NCBI GenBank assembly: GCA_012064385.1
Contig: QRDG01000065.1
Span: forward strand, 263,908 to 327,907
Source of the DNA: Puccinellia tenuiflora
Taxonomy: Eukaryota > Streptophyta > Magnoliopsida > Poales > Poaceae
DNA: 64,000 nt
Direction: 5' to 3'
Position 1 is the stretch's first letter; the number at the start of each line of letters is the position of its first letter. A program made the translations under genes and the position numbers. The notes beneath the pieces are model-generated. The model ran no database searches. It was given only the letters and a program-made list of their open reading frames with translations, and was not told the DNA's origin. Shown piece after piece: positions 12,239 through 24,073 of this stretch.

Positions 12239-12425
12239 ATTTCCAGAAGTAAATTTTCTGAAATACAAAAACAGCAAAAACAGGAAACTGGCACTACTCA
12301 TCTTGTCAATAGGTTAGTCCGACAAAATGCATAAAAATGATGTAATATGATAATAGAAACATGTGACAATATCACAAAACTAGCATGGATCAATCAAAAA
12401 TTATAGATACGTTTGACACGTATCA
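12239..12425 (-). repeat. LTR start fragment, minus orientation
   Basis: A further partial copy of the LTR's first 187 bp (minus-strand TGATACGTGTCAAACG at 12,425), directly abutting the complete LTR at 12,238. It is a remnant of another family member in the array. Confidence 0.7.
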
Positions 12426-12649
12426 TGCACCTATACAGTTAACCATTGTATTAGGTGTGTTGGGGACACAAGAGACTTCTTGTATCTTAATTGCAGGGTT
12501 GCTTGACAGAGGATACATTCAACCTCTTCCTCCCGTGGATTCAATAAACCTTGGGTTACTCATTTAAGAGAAATTTGCTGCTGTCCTACAAACCTCTACG
12601 CTTGGAGGCCCAACAATTCTACAAGAATAGAAGCGTGTAGTAGACATCA
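12426..12649 (+). repeat. LTR end fragment, plus orientation (inverted relative to neighbours)
   Basis: This is the last 220 or so bp of the same LTR family but on the plus strand. It runs from TGCACCTATACAG through AGAAGCGTGTAGTAGACATCA. It meets the preceding minus fragment base to base, forming a head-to-head junction. Confidence 0.75.
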
Positions 12650-13885
12650 GGGCCCGCCCCTGCCCTCCGTGGCATCCCTCGGCCCCCTCCGACGCCTATG
12701 AAATCTAAAAAATCCAAAAACCGAAAGGGCGACGAATATTTTCCACATAAACTCTCCTGAAGTTGTAGCCATCTTCAACCCTAATTTGTGAGGGTTCTGA
12801 AGCTCTTCCTGGCACCCTGCCGGAGGGGAGACTGATCCCGGAGGCCTCTTCAGCGATATGGCCGCCACCGAAGTGATGTGAGAGTAGCCCCTTGGACTAT
12901 GGGTCCATAGCAGCAGCTAGTATGGTGTCTCTCTCTATTTGTGCTTTCATGCCTATGATCTCATGAGCTGCAATACATGGTCGAGATTGATACTATGTAA
13001 TGCTACATGTTGTGTTTGTTGCGATCCGATGAATTGTGAAGTTATGATCAGATTATTCATGATATCTTTATGTGTTATTTATGCTCTTGCATGCTCTCCA
13101 TTGTTAGTGGTTACTTTGGACAAGTGATTGCTTGTATCTCCAAGAGTGAGTATTTATGCTAGATGGTAGATTTATGCCCCCTCCGTGCCTGCGCTCGAGT
13201 GACAAATGTGTAAGGACGAGGGTGTGTTGTTACTACTAGGGGTAAAACAGTGATGTCTATGTTTTCGTGATCATTAATATTGCTTACATCATGTACCATG
13301 TTGCTTGCAACTTAATACCGATGGGTGACATGCTTGATAGCGATCCCTAGGTGGATTTTTAGTCATAGATGCAGTTGGATAACGGTCTATGTATGTTTGA
13401 CGTGATGCCTACATGAATAGTACATATGAATTCTCTATAACATAGCTACATTAAGTTTGTGTCACAATTCTGTCAGGCCCAACTGTAATTTGATTACCCA
13501 TTATGTTTGCATTTTATCTTCAAGAGAGATACCATTAGTGAACCTATGACCCCCGGTCCATCTTTTACCATTGATAACAACCTCATTTACTTGTTTCCGC
13601 CATCGCTTCCTCGCTGGTCCGTTTTCATAAATTGCTCTTTTTACTCGATAAGATTTAATCACTTTGTTTTCAACACACCAAGAAGATTGACAACCTTACT
13701 TCCGCTGGGGGCAAAGTGAATTGTTGAGTGTGTACAGGTCCGTACTTGATGACGACAGCGTCAGAGATCGTCGTTGGGTACCTCGATGTTGATCTTCAAA
13801 GTCCTACTGGTTCGATAACCTTGGTTCTTAAATGAGGGAAATTTGCCGCTTGCTACGACATTCACCTTCCTCCTGGGGTGACCAC
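12650..13885 (+). repeat. Fragment of an unrelated LTR, plus orientation
   Basis: No gene is seen. Phrases such as GATGAATTGTGAAGTTATGA near 13,028 and AACCTTGGTTCTTAAATGAG near 13,818 resemble the body and U5 end of common Triticeae Gypsy LTRs, from pattern memory. Both boundaries are unclear, so it could be a solo or truncated LTR. Confidence 0.45.
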
Positions 13886-14480
13886 CGACAATTAATTACT
13901 ACACCACCGTAGCCACCATGGATCCATCCAGGTGGCCTGGGGAGGTGGAGAGGTGTAGTTGCCCTAGTTGGGGGAGATGTGCGACGGGGGGCGCTAGGGT
14001 TTTGTGAAGCTAGGGTTTGGCTCGCCGGCTGCCCTGCCGACTGCCCTGCCGCGGCGCGCCTGTTCGCTGACTGCCCTACCGCGCCGTGCCGGTGCAGCGC
14101 CTCGCCGGCGCCACCCACGACTCGCCACGCGGATGCCCGTCGCTGCCCTGCCGCGCCACGAAGCCCCGCCCTGTTTGCTGACTGCCCTGCCGCGCCTCGC
14201 CTTGCCAAAGCCCACACCCACAACTCGCCGCCCGGACGCCCATCTCTACCCTGATCTGCCGCGCTGCGAAGCCCCGCCCTGCTTGGTCACTACCTTTCCG
14301 CGTCGCGCTGTGCCTCAAAGCCCTCTGCCGCCCACACCACGCCGCTGCATCGCTGACCCGCCGCTGTTACCCTCGACCGATGCGACGACCACCCCCGCCG
14401 ACCGAATCCCCGCGAGAACGCCATGGAGTGAAGCGGCGGCAGCCTCAGTAGGTCCAGGGCACGCAAATGTTAGGTAATTC
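13886..14480. other. GC-rich, low-complexity segment; no recognisable gene
   Basis: Very rich in CCGCGCC and CTGCCCTGCCG repeats, so long open frames arise on both strands by composition alone. It resembles the GC-rich segment at 32,733-33,190. It may be a captured first exon or a promoter-proximal piece; no protein family is recognised. Confidence 0.4.
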
Positions 14481-15752
14481 TGAAATCCATGCATTCATCT
14501 CTGTAATCCAGCACACTAAGCTCTTGGATTTGAGCAAGAGTTTTTTAGATAAAATAGTTGGCATGCTACTTGCTCGATGACTCCCTCTAGGCTTCCAAAA
14601 ATAAACAAGCTCTTCACAATCTGTTGTTATGTTCTGAATTCAGATTGTGCATAGTCCTCATTGCTCAGATTTATTGCCTCTGAATATGCAATTGTAAGAC
14701 CTTCATTTGCCTCTGAATATGTTCATTGCTAAGTAGTCCACCTTAAATTCTAAATGTACTGCTCATGGTTATTAGATTTATGTTTGTATTTAGTTCATTG
14801 CCTCTGAATATGAATATTGTTCATTGCCTCTGAATATGCAATTGTAAGACCTTCATTGCCTCTAGGGTACCACAGAACTAACTGGGAAGCTTACTTGTAT
14901 GGCATATAAGAGTTCGGATGAAGAATAATCAGTGGTGTATGGGACAATGTTTTGAGCTTCACCTGGTACACCTGGTACAAGCTCCTGGGACACCAGGACA
15001 GTGTCTTGAGCTTCACTGGTCTATCTGCATTTTGCTGAACCAATGAATTACTGTGTAGGTTGTCTAGGCTGCATTGTGCGTCAAACTCAAGACATGCTAC
15101 TGCTGATAATCTTGCACTTTTAGTTAGATACCGAAGTACTATGGTTGTAGGGGTAGCTACCGATGACCTATGTATCTGTTTGTGAACAAAGGCCAGTTTA
15201 TCTGGCATTCTATGCATCTGCGTGCTCTCTGCACTGCATCTTCTAATTCCATATTGTCAGGACAGTTTGTTGTCTTTTCTCTTTGTTGCCTGCCAAATTT
15301 CATATATACAAGATGTTGATGCGGCGTCAGAGGTGGCAGAATATGATGATGCGTCAAATAATATAGTTTACACCACACGACGGGCGTGCACAAGGACACA
15401 GTTTTCTCCAACATAACATATATTTTCTCTAATATTTCATTGCTAATTTTAGACCTGGGTGTCGTGTTGCATTGGACGTTTTTACATTCAAGTTTATATT
15501 TTTGTATATGGAACCTTTCCCTAAAGGAAAAGGTGGAGGGAATATATTTTTGTATACATTCAAGATATCTATATTGTTTCTTGTATGCTACTGATTAATC
15601 TATGTAGCACAACTGTGGAGGAATTTCTAGGCAATGACAAAGCGCGTTCCGCCGCCGTTCCTGGTGCTGTGCGCTGCAGCTGGCGTGGCAGTGGCGGGAG
15701 GTGATCATGTTTTCCACTTCGGGATGAACACCTTCATAACTCTGAGTAGGGC
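14481..15752. other. Intergenic; local repeat CATTGCCTCTGAATATG
   Basis: AT-rich sequence without a convincing gene. Between about 14,672 and 14,870 the phrase TTGCCTCTGAATATG occurs four times, twice followed by CAATTGTAAGACCTTCAT, so a short segment was locally duplicated. The rest shows nothing recognisable. Confidence 0.5.
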
Positions 15753-15893
15753 ATGGGCGCCGAGGACCCATCTATGTTCGCCCAGGCATGGTTCAACCCG
15801 ACGAAGTGGATGGACGCCACCATGGCGGTCGGTGCCTTGCTTGCGATGCTCGTCTCCAAGCAACACGATAGGGGATCATCGTGGAGAGAATGA
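15753..15893 (+). CDS. Small hypothetical reading frame, 46 aa, unrecognised
   Basis: ATG at 15,753, stop at 15,891. The peptide contains AQAWFNPTKWMDATMAVGAL and ends KQHDRGSSWRE, with a short hydrophobic patch. Upstream in another frame (15,634-15,750) a peptide with AGGDHVFHFGMNTFITLSRA reads well, so this may be one small gene split by a frameshift. Composition is gene-like (GC-rich between AT-rich flanks). No family was recognised; it could be a captured gene fragment. Confidence 0.3.
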   Translation: MGAEDPSMFAQAWFNPTKWMDATMAVGALLAMLVSKQHDRGSSWRE

Positions 15894-15959
15894 GATGGGA
15901 GAGATGTCCGGGGGAGATATACTGTTGGGTGGGGCCATTAGTTGAAATTAACTAAGTGC

Positions 15960-16890
15960 ACATTTATTAAATAAAAAAGTTAATATTGATGGTACCGGTC
16001 CCACACTTTTTAGTACCGTCCGGTACCGTTAGTCTGGTACCGCATATTTTATCACCGTTAGATCGAAGTGAATGGACGGTTACAAAAAATGCCAACCACC
16101 GTAAAACTTGTATATAAAATATATTTAACATAAATTATTGTGTCTTGGAATTAGAAAAGGTCAGCATCTAGGTAATTAGAAATGATTATGATAAAATATA
16201 TTTAGCATAAATTATTCTGTCTTGGAATTAGAAAAGGTCAGCATATAATCTTGAACTTGCGCTGATTCAAGTCAAAGGGGATTGTGCTCAATGGGATTTA
16301 GGTCTGGTACCCATCAGCACATCTGGACCTATGACGTCAACTCGTCAAGCATCTTGAGAAGGATTCATTTCTTGTTCAAGCTGTGTAATGTTTTATGCGC
16401 AGGCGTGAGACTAGGTTTTGTCTAACAACACAATTTAAAACTGTAAAATATCATTATATATGCAGTTGAAATGAGATCTAATATTTTTCGACTTGCACAT
16501 GTTACTACAAACATGCGTTGCATGTGCTCAGAAGCTGATTCTGTTTGTGATTGTATTTCAAAAGTGAGGATTCTGTTCTTTGTAGTCCACTTTTGCTGAC
16601 CAACCGTCATCTTCTTTAGGTACTATCGGCTAATGTGCATTTATAGCACTGGAATCAATACTCCTACCAAATGGGACAACAATTTCTGAGAGCTTACTAG
16701 TGACATAGAGTTGCAGGTCAGGACAATAACAAACATGTTCATTATCATTATCACACAGTTTTCTGTTTTGTTTTTTTAATGGTCATGCTTTCATTGAGAT
16801 CCTAATAATAGACAATATTAATATTACACGGAACAGAATAACGCCATTGATATGTAGTGTAGTGTGTAGTATACCATTTGTAACTTCATG
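15960..16890. other. Intergenic with a 77-bp-period tandem duplication
   Basis: No gene seen. The phrase AAAATATATTTAACATAAAT and the following 32 bases at 16,116-16,167 recur at 16,193-16,244 with two differences. Upstream, three GGTACC sites cluster at about 15,990-16,040. Confidence 0.5.
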
Positions 16891-16906
16891 AAAGGGAATG
16901 GTTGAA

Positions 16907-17987
16907 TGCTCTTATGATGAAGAATCTTTATAATTTATGAACCAAGAGGACATACCATGGGTGAGTCTAACATGGCAAGCACACTATCAGGATAATAATT
17001 TGCCGCAATCCAGGACACCTTGTGGATCATTTTGGTGGAAAGCTGCTTGTCTTTATGGAATGATTTCATGGAATTGACCACGGTTAAGGCAAATACAGCT
17101 GTGAGAATTTGGAAGGATAAATGGATGGAGACAACTGCAATGGAGGAATTTCCGCATTTGATTTCCTTTGCTAGAGATCAAGATTGTAGCCTGGAACAGT
17201 TCCATACCCTACGGGATGATGACATATTTGATAATTTTCACCTTCCTTTATCTATTGTTGCTGGTCAGGCATGCGAGGAGATGTCGCAAATATTACAGAA
17301 CTGAGCAGAAAGTCAAGATACAAATATCAAGGACCAATGGGAGTTTGAATAGAAAGGGAAATACTCATGCAAAAATGTTATGAAAAACTTGACCCATCTG
17401 ATATAGCTCCACCACCATTTCAATGGATTTGGAAATCTAGAGCACTCCCCAAGCAGAAATTCTTTTTCTGGCTACTACTGGATATATTAAACACAAATGG
17501 ATTTGCTCACTCGAAAGAATTTCTAACATTGAAACAAAGAAATGTGTGCTTTGTCAGGACTGCCGAAATGAAACTATGGAGCACTTGTTCTTTTCATGTG
17601 ACTTCAGTCAGAGTTTCTGGAAATTGAATTTAGAATGGAATAATGATTTGACTATCATCAATCTTCTTATGGATGGCACACAAAGGAATACTTTTATCTG
17701 CTTCAAGGAGGCACTAATAACGGGCTGCTGGAGTTTATGGAACCAGAGGAATAAGATTATTTTTGATAATACAGATTTGGATATCCATGAATGCTTTCAA
17801 TTTTTCAAGGAAAGCTTTGCACTTGTTATGCATACAGCAAAGCCAAGCCTTAAGGAAGGCATGCATCAGTGGATTGATACTATGTAGTTTCCCTTTATGA
17901 ACATTTCCGACCCTTTGTAAATATCCATTTTTATAAAAAATGAAAAATGACAAAGTAGGGGCCTCCCCTACAGTTTTTGTGTTAAAA
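16907..17987 (+). mobile_element. 5'-truncated LINE (non-LTR retrotransposon) with 16-bp target duplication
   Basis: Exact flanking copies of AAAGGGAATGGTTGAA at 16,891-16,906 and 17,988-18,003 define the insertion. It holds only the 3' end of the second frame: a WKDKW-type segment (17,020-17,300), then PPPFQWIWKSRALPKQKFFF (17,405-17,470). Next comes a zinc-binding reverse transcriptase end domain, CQDCRNETMEHLFFSCDFS (about 17,550-17,606), and WSLWNQRNKIIFDN. The tail has GGGGCCTCCCCTACAG and an A run. Several frameshifts separate these pieces, so it is dead. Confidence 0.88.
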
Positions 17988-18003
17988 AAAGGGAATGGTT
18001 GAA

Positions 18004-18510
18004 GCGAACATTATACAATCTTGATAAATTACCTTTTTCAACTATGAGGTCTGGGCTATGATAAATTGCATCACTTCATAGACTAGGTGACAGTGTACAT
18101 TTTATTCATTGAAGTCTTAAGCACTTCATCATTAGTTGCAATTTTCAAGTTTCTTTTTTAATGGTCATGCTTTCATTGAGATCTTTTTATGTACAGTGCA
18201 GTCACCGAGAATCCCCCTGCGGATTTGCTCCCCGCGCGGTCGCTACAGACTGGAGCGGCTGGCCGAATCCCCCGCCTGGTTGAAGGATAGCATATGAGAG
18301 CAACACCTTCGATCTTCAAAATTCAGGTTAGTACCAACACAACTGACAACTAAGTACAGGACTCAATAATTTAATTTAGTTCAGATGGGTGAGTCATGTA
18401 AGGGGTCACAGAGACCATATCTCTTCAATTTAGGTTTTATTATTTATGCATATTCTAAATGCATGTTATTTTCATATAAGTCTATTTCGCTCAGAAACAG
18501 TCTATCGCAT
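18004..18510. other. Intergenic; copy of a 30-bp phrase also found before the LINE
   Basis: No gene seen. TTTTTTAATGGTCATGCTTT plus CATTGAGATC at about 18,152-18,182 repeats 16,773-16,802 almost exactly, on the other side of the LINE. It may be the end of an unrecognised repeat present twice. Confidence 0.4.
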
Positions 18511-19418
18511 ATGGAGAATCAACCGGGCGAATCTTCTTCACGATTTGTTGAGCGTGCCCCATTTACGGACCTTATAAACTATTGTAATCCTCGGATTCGT
18601 GGAGTTAAAAAACTGCATAGTGGAAAAGGGTGGTATGCTTGGTTGTCTGATGAAAAGAAAAAGGAATATCTAGAGAGGCAACGCATAGCCCGACAGCAAA
18701 AGAAGGATGCGAACCGGAGTGGTGTTCATATTGTCGACGTGTCTCAATCATTGCATACTAACCCACTGAGCATAGAAACCAACACACGAAATAGTGGTAT
18801 GTACACCTTACACATCAATTTCGTAATAGCGGACTACTGTAATGTTTTCTCATGTCCACCTATAGCGATATCGCACATGGAGAACCAATCAGGCACATAT
18901 TCTTTGCACTCCGGTGAGCATGCCCAAGTTACAGACCAAATGCACAATTGTAATGATCAGAGTAGTTAGGGTAAAAAACAAAAGAGTGGTCAAGGGTGGT
19001 ATGCTCGATTGTCTGATGAGAAAAAAGCAGAGTATCTACAGAGGCAGCGTATAGCCCGACAACAAAAAAAAAGGCTGCAACCTGGGTTGGTGTCAATTGT
19101 GTGGAGTTGTCTCAGATATCCGCGACGTCCTTAACGAGATCACAACGTACCCCGTTTAGCAACATAACCAACACACGTACAAATGATACATACACCCGTT
19201 TTGCTTCATTTTGGGAAAATTGACTATCTTAATTGTTTCATGTGTGCCTACAGAAAAATGTAGAAATGCAAGCATGGCGAGTATTGATTACCAACAACAG
19301 AAGACTGCAACCCAGAGTAGTGTTGATTGTGTGGAGGTGTCTCACAGATCGGCAACTTCCCTACCGAGTTCACAACATGGACCATTTACGAACTTCACCA
19401 ACACACAGTCAAATGGTA
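18511..19418 (+). pseudogene. Pseudogene made of three repeated exon-like modules
   Basis: Module 1 (18,511-18,796) begins MENQPGESSSRF and contains KGWYAWLSDEKKKEYLERQR then IARQQKK. Module 2 (18,866-19,190) begins MENQSGTYS, repeats GWYARLSDEKKAEYLQRQR and IARQQKK, with a stop before and a frameshift in an A run. Module 3 (19,254-19,415) retains only the second half (QQQKTATQSSVDCVEVSHRS). Each ends in a donor-like site (GTATGT, then a mutated ATACAT, then GTACAT), and modules 2 and 3 follow acceptors CCTATAG and CCTACAG. The charged, helix-prone domain was not recognised with certainty; similar phrases occur in grass proteins attached to Helitron-like helicases, a weak memory. Confidence 0.55.
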
Positions 19419-19585
19419 CATACACCCATTTTTAATTTACCTTGACGTTTCATTATCATATCTACATGAGGATTTTATTATATATTTTGTATTCAGTTTG
19501 ATAAATAAGATTATTCATATTTTGTGATTTATTAGTAGTTGTGATTTACTATTATTACACGTGTGTTACATGTGCACGTTTACTA

Positions 19586-19679
19586 CTCCATCCGATCCAT
19601 AAAAAGTGTCCCTTATTTTGTACTAAGTTAGTACAAACTTTGTACAAAGTGGGTGACACTTTTTATGGATCGGAGGAAG
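19586..19679. mobile_element. Stowaway-type MITE (94 bp)
   Basis: Terminal inverted repeats CTCCATCCGATCCATAAAAA and its inverse TTTTTATGGATCGGAGGAAG, flanked by TA on both sides (19,584-85 and 19,680-81). Almost the whole element is foldback. It is typical of Tc1/Mariner-derived grass MITEs and carries no gene. Confidence 0.9.
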
Positions 19680-19681
19680 TA

Positions 19682-20932
19682 GTTAATATTACTTTATCAT
19701 GATGGGTGCTTCTTGTATGGATAAATTTGCAGCTTTTGTACTGTCCGTATGATCTGTTCCAGGCTCTGTTTAAAACTAGCATTTCTGTTGCTGCATGGTC
19801 TATGATGGATGATCATGATTCTAGCTGTCCGATGATTTTCGTCGGCTTGAAGTATTGCAATGCTTATCTAATTTTATGTACTCTGCACATTGGAAAAGGT
19901 CATTCGCGACAAGGCTTATTTTTCTCATTGCAGGTTGGTAGAGACAGCTAAAGAGGAGGCTGGCTCCATATAAGTAACATCATTGCCCAGGCTTACAAAG
20001 TGAAATCACGCCTTATCGTCCCTGCCCCTCTGGCTTTTTTTTATGTTTATGTTTGTTTTGTGAATTTGATGTAACAGCTTATTTGTTCTGTTCATTTTTG
20101 CAAAGACATACGACTTGCCGGATTTGAAAGCATCTGGAATGAGTGGTATGTATTCCTTTGCAACCAGATTTGGGATCTTCAATTCCAAGATAAACAACCA
20201 TGAAAGATTGCTCACCCATAGTGTCTTTAGTGGATATTTAAGAAATATTTGTAAATTCATGATGATAGTGACCGTAGTATGTACTCTGGCATATTAGTTC
20301 TCTTCGACTTTATATATAATGACCCTTCCCTTCTTCCCCTCTTACACTTGATAGCATCCACATGCTAGAACCCAATTCTCCAAAGTCCAGCTAGGTGCGC
20401 CATCCTTGTTGATAACACATATTGGGGATGGAAGGTATCAGGATACATGAAAACATAAGTGAAGATCTAGGTAGAGAGTTATGTCTAGGAACGACGATTT
20501 AGCTCCATGGCACACCTAGTTCAGTAGTTCTGTCAGCACCTAGGTATCCATAATTGAGTAATGCAGTCATATTTTGACACAACAAGGAAATCAAGCCCAC
20601 CACCCTCTACCCGCATAACCGTGTGTTTATGTTTGCCCTCGGTAAACACATCAACTGGTGCCTATATTACAGCTATGTTCTTTCTCTCCAAACCAAACTC
20701 GAGAATTCCAATGAAATCTCAAGTAAGTATCTAGTAAAGGGAATTCTCAGCGAGCACAATCGGCTTGGCCAAAGAAATCATGATGCCCGAGGTCACTCGT
20801 AGTAGCCTTGGGCGGAACGGTGCTCAGACAAGATCACCCCGTGTGGGGAGAGAATCTCTGAACTGGGCAGACTACCAAACACACCCTAAATCTTTGATGC
20901 CTCTCTTCGTGTTCATGCCATAGCTATAGTCC
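19682..20932. other. Intergenic, nothing recognisable
   Basis: AT-rich DNA with short open frames only. No protein family, repeat end or RNA gene was recognised. Confidence 0.5.
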
Positions 20933-21380
20933 TTTTTTTTCTCTATTGTTGGCAGGAGAACTGCCAAATTCAGTGATTAGAAAGAATACAAACTGCTAGG
21001 TGTATTGAGAAAACCCGGGCGAAAAACCTAAAAAAAAGGTAAGCCACACCTAGCACCACATAACATACAAGATGACAGTAAGGCAAAACACACACGACAC
21101 CTACAGCCGGGCAAACAAGCCACCGCTCCTGCACACTGAAAAACCGTCAAGTCAATCTGAACCACCATGAGCCCTCTCTCCAACCTCGTTGACGCCGGAG
21201 AAGAACGACATGCCCGAAAGAGGAGGACAAGTGCCTCTCCGACCTAAGAGCAAGGACCAAACCTGCTCATCTGCCACACTCGCATGTGAAGGATGCTCCT
21301 ACAGCTCACCACCGCCTCACACCTCCATGGGCCACAAGTCACTCTAGCAGCCTCCACCTGCAAAACCGATGCTCCCAAGA
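20933..21380 (-). mobile_element. Possible LINE 3' end, minus strand
   Basis: A T run at 20,933-20,940 would be the poly(A) tail of a minus-strand retroelement. Adjoining text (TTGGCAGGAGAACTGCCAAA) is a strong local palindrome seen at the ends of some grass LINEs, from memory. No coding domain and no convincing target duplication was found, so this is tentative. Confidence 0.3.
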
Positions 21381-22974
21381 GAGAATGTGACACCAAGCAA
21401 AGCTTAGCACTATGATCAGCTTAGCACTATGATCGTCTGATCTGGGCTGGATTTGGGTTTCCCCCTAGAGCGTGTCGGGAGAGGGTGGAAGTTGCTTGTC
21501 GACGCCTCCAAAGAGGGAGCGACGCCCAAAGCGCCGCCATCGACAACTCCAGCCACAACCAGAGTGCGGCAATAGGCAACCCATCCAAGCCTTGGCAGCA
21601 CCTCAAAAGAAAACAAAATACCACTGAAAACCAGCCCTGGTTGAGTAGGCGGTTATTTATGCAGTAGCGAAAGGCACTCAACAATAAGTAAGTTTGTTCA
21701 CAACTCCCATTCCTGTCAGACCTACTGTGATTCGACACTCACTGGTCAGTAGTACTAAACCTAGAAATATCGAGCTCTGGACCAGATAGATATTCAACAA
21801 CAACAAAATACACACAAAATGGAATATCTAGGAACATAAGCAGCAAACGGACGTCAAAATCTCCACAGTTGAGACAAGTACAATACTAATTAAGCGAAGC
21901 AAGTCAATGTGCGTTCAACCTTCACGCCGTTGACGAATGTCGGCGGAAGTTAGCAAATCAAGTGATTAATTCCTAGAAGTGCATTTCACAGCTGACCGGT
22001 GCATGCTACATAGAGGGTCGATCTCCGCTTCTAGCATACAAATGGAAGAAACTACATCCAACAACCCACCTCTGCATCTCAGCCACCAGAATGTAACTGT
22101 AGGTACCTGCAGAGCAAGTAATATACCATCAATCAAAGAAACTTGTACTATCAATCAGGAAAAGTTGGAAATTATTCTCATATATTGTTGTATGACTCTA
22201 ACAGAAAACTTTTAGCTTAACATTTTGTGGAAGTTGTGCCAAAAAATCCAAAGTTAAATCAACTCAACACCATCGGACAAAACCAACATCTGAAACAGAG
22301 AATAACAATAGGTAACTTGTAGTGTGGTGGTACACTTTCAACTTCAAATATTAGAAGAATCGGCTAAACTTGTATGAGTATAGGCCAAAAGAATAGTGGG
22401 CCTATGAGGGGCTCCTGGATTAGGAAAGTATAAACAAGCTCATAGGCAATTTTTTAGAAATGTATGAGCTAGCTAGTCACTAGAAAATCGAAATTGATCA
22501 AATGCATGCAGTACAGGGACCGTGCATAATCTTATTAATTGACACTTCCTTCGATCCAAAAGGTTATAGGTGATTCAGCAACGACTAAAACTGTAATAGT
22601 AATACATCAAAGGGTTACTAGTTCATTTGCTACTATTAGCATGACATCAGTCTCGTCTCTTAGCAGGCACAAACACATGGACAAATAGAGAATGAGGAAC
22701 GGTTCTAAGTCATGAGACATTGGATGGGCTAGAGAGAGAAGATCCCACACTAACATAAGGAACTTGGGGAGTACTAAGGAGGAGGTAAACAGAAAGGAAG
22801 GAAGTTGGATGAAAGGGAGGGCAAACAGAAGAGCACATCCAGTAGATAGGGAAAGAACATCAGTAGATACACACAAAAAAACTGTTATTGGTGATAAAAG
22901 CAGTTTTAAAGATGAATTTAGTCATGTCCTTGTGATCATGCGTTCAATATCAAGTATAAACATCCAGGTGGCTA
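21381..22974. other. Intergenic, nothing recognisable
   Basis: No gene or clear repeat boundary. A CTTCCTTCGATCCAAAAGG phrase at about 22,547 resembles one worn end of a Stowaway MITE without a partner. Confidence 0.45.
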
Positions 22975-22983
22975 AAACTGAAG

Positions 22984-24064
22984 TTTTTTTTTTAACAAGG
23001 GAAGGGTCGCTAAGGACCCAAAAACTGCATTAAATTTCATTGGTGTGAATACACAGAAAGAGGACCTTACAGAAAGCTAAAATTATAACATAGTCCTCCG
23101 AAATTACACACAGAACCCTAGCATAGAGCAGGCAGACCCAGCGTCCCTACTGCCCGGGCAGTTGCCCGGGCTTCCGGCCAGCCGGCAAGTGTATTTTCAT
23201 GAATCTTTGATAAAGAAATTAGTATATAAGTGTTTGAATTAACTAGGTTGCCCGGGCTTTAAAAAAAATCTGGGTCCGCTATAGACTGATCACACACAGG
23301 TCCTTCTCCACCAATGTCGATCTGGAGCTCCTGAGTACGGCCACCCACACCACCACCGGGGACTGCCACTTGGGGTCGAGCAAGCGATGAACGCCGCATC
23401 GAAGCTGATGAATGGCCTCCCTAATGGCTCAACGGCCTAGAGGTTGCAGGAGAGATAGCACCAGCACGCAGCCAATGCCAGAGCTCGGAGCAGCCGGCTT
23501 TCGACCATAGAAGTCAGCGGCAGGCCGGACTGAGGCCAGCAGAAGGCCGCTGAGGATGCGCTCCCAGAAATAGCAGCAGTCTCCAACCTTCCCCGCTCGC
23601 AAGATCTGCAAAATCCAGAGACAGATTGAGGTCCCCCTTCTCCTCCATCCCCACGACGGCCTGAAGAGAGAGGAACAACACCACCCGCTTGGATTCGATC
23701 TGGAGAGCCAGCAAAAGCGAGCTTATTTATGCCGCAATCCTCAAATCCAGCTCCTCCACCCGCCTTCCACCACGAAAGCACAAGAGAGGAGCGGACCAGA
23801 GATCCTCCTGTGCTGCTCGTGAGCACGAGAAGGATGCAACAGACCAGCACAAAGGCAAACGCCATAGAGGCAACCAACTAAACTATCCTATGCTACTTCT
23901 GTACACGGGGAGGGTCCCTCACCCAATCTGAACGCCAACAGCGGCCGGAGAGGAGAGGGGAGGAGCCAAGCGGCGCGGATCTGGAGATGATTCGGCGGAG
24001 AGAGCTAGAAGGGGGACGAGAGCGACTCTCGGGAGAGACGTATCATGTAAAACAATGTCTCTTC
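22984..24064 (-). mobile_element. Short LINE-like retroelement, minus strand
   Basis: A T run at 22,984-22,993 (poly(A) on the minus strand) is followed by AACAAGGGAAGGGTCGCTAA, resembling a grass LINE 3' tail. The 9-bp AAACTGAAG lies just outside both ends (22,975-22,983 and 24,065-24,073), a plausible target duplication. The GC-rich far half has the look of a 5' leader and contains short minus-strand frames (for example 23,514-23,714 with MEEKGDLNLSLDFADLASGE). No reverse transcriptase domain is present, so it would be an internally deleted copy. The boundaries are moderately uncertain. Confidence 0.45.
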
Positions 24065-24073
24065 AAACTGAAG

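Noticed and set aside
13979..14477. Long overlapping open frames on both strands in GC-rich DNA
   Set aside because: Several frames are open at once with repeated Ala/Pro/Arg codons; this is a composition effect and no domain is visible.
18385..19450. CRISPR-like or satellite array in the three-module region
   Set aside because: Repeat units are long, diverged, coding-like and bounded by splice-type sites; no regular short direct repeats with spacers.
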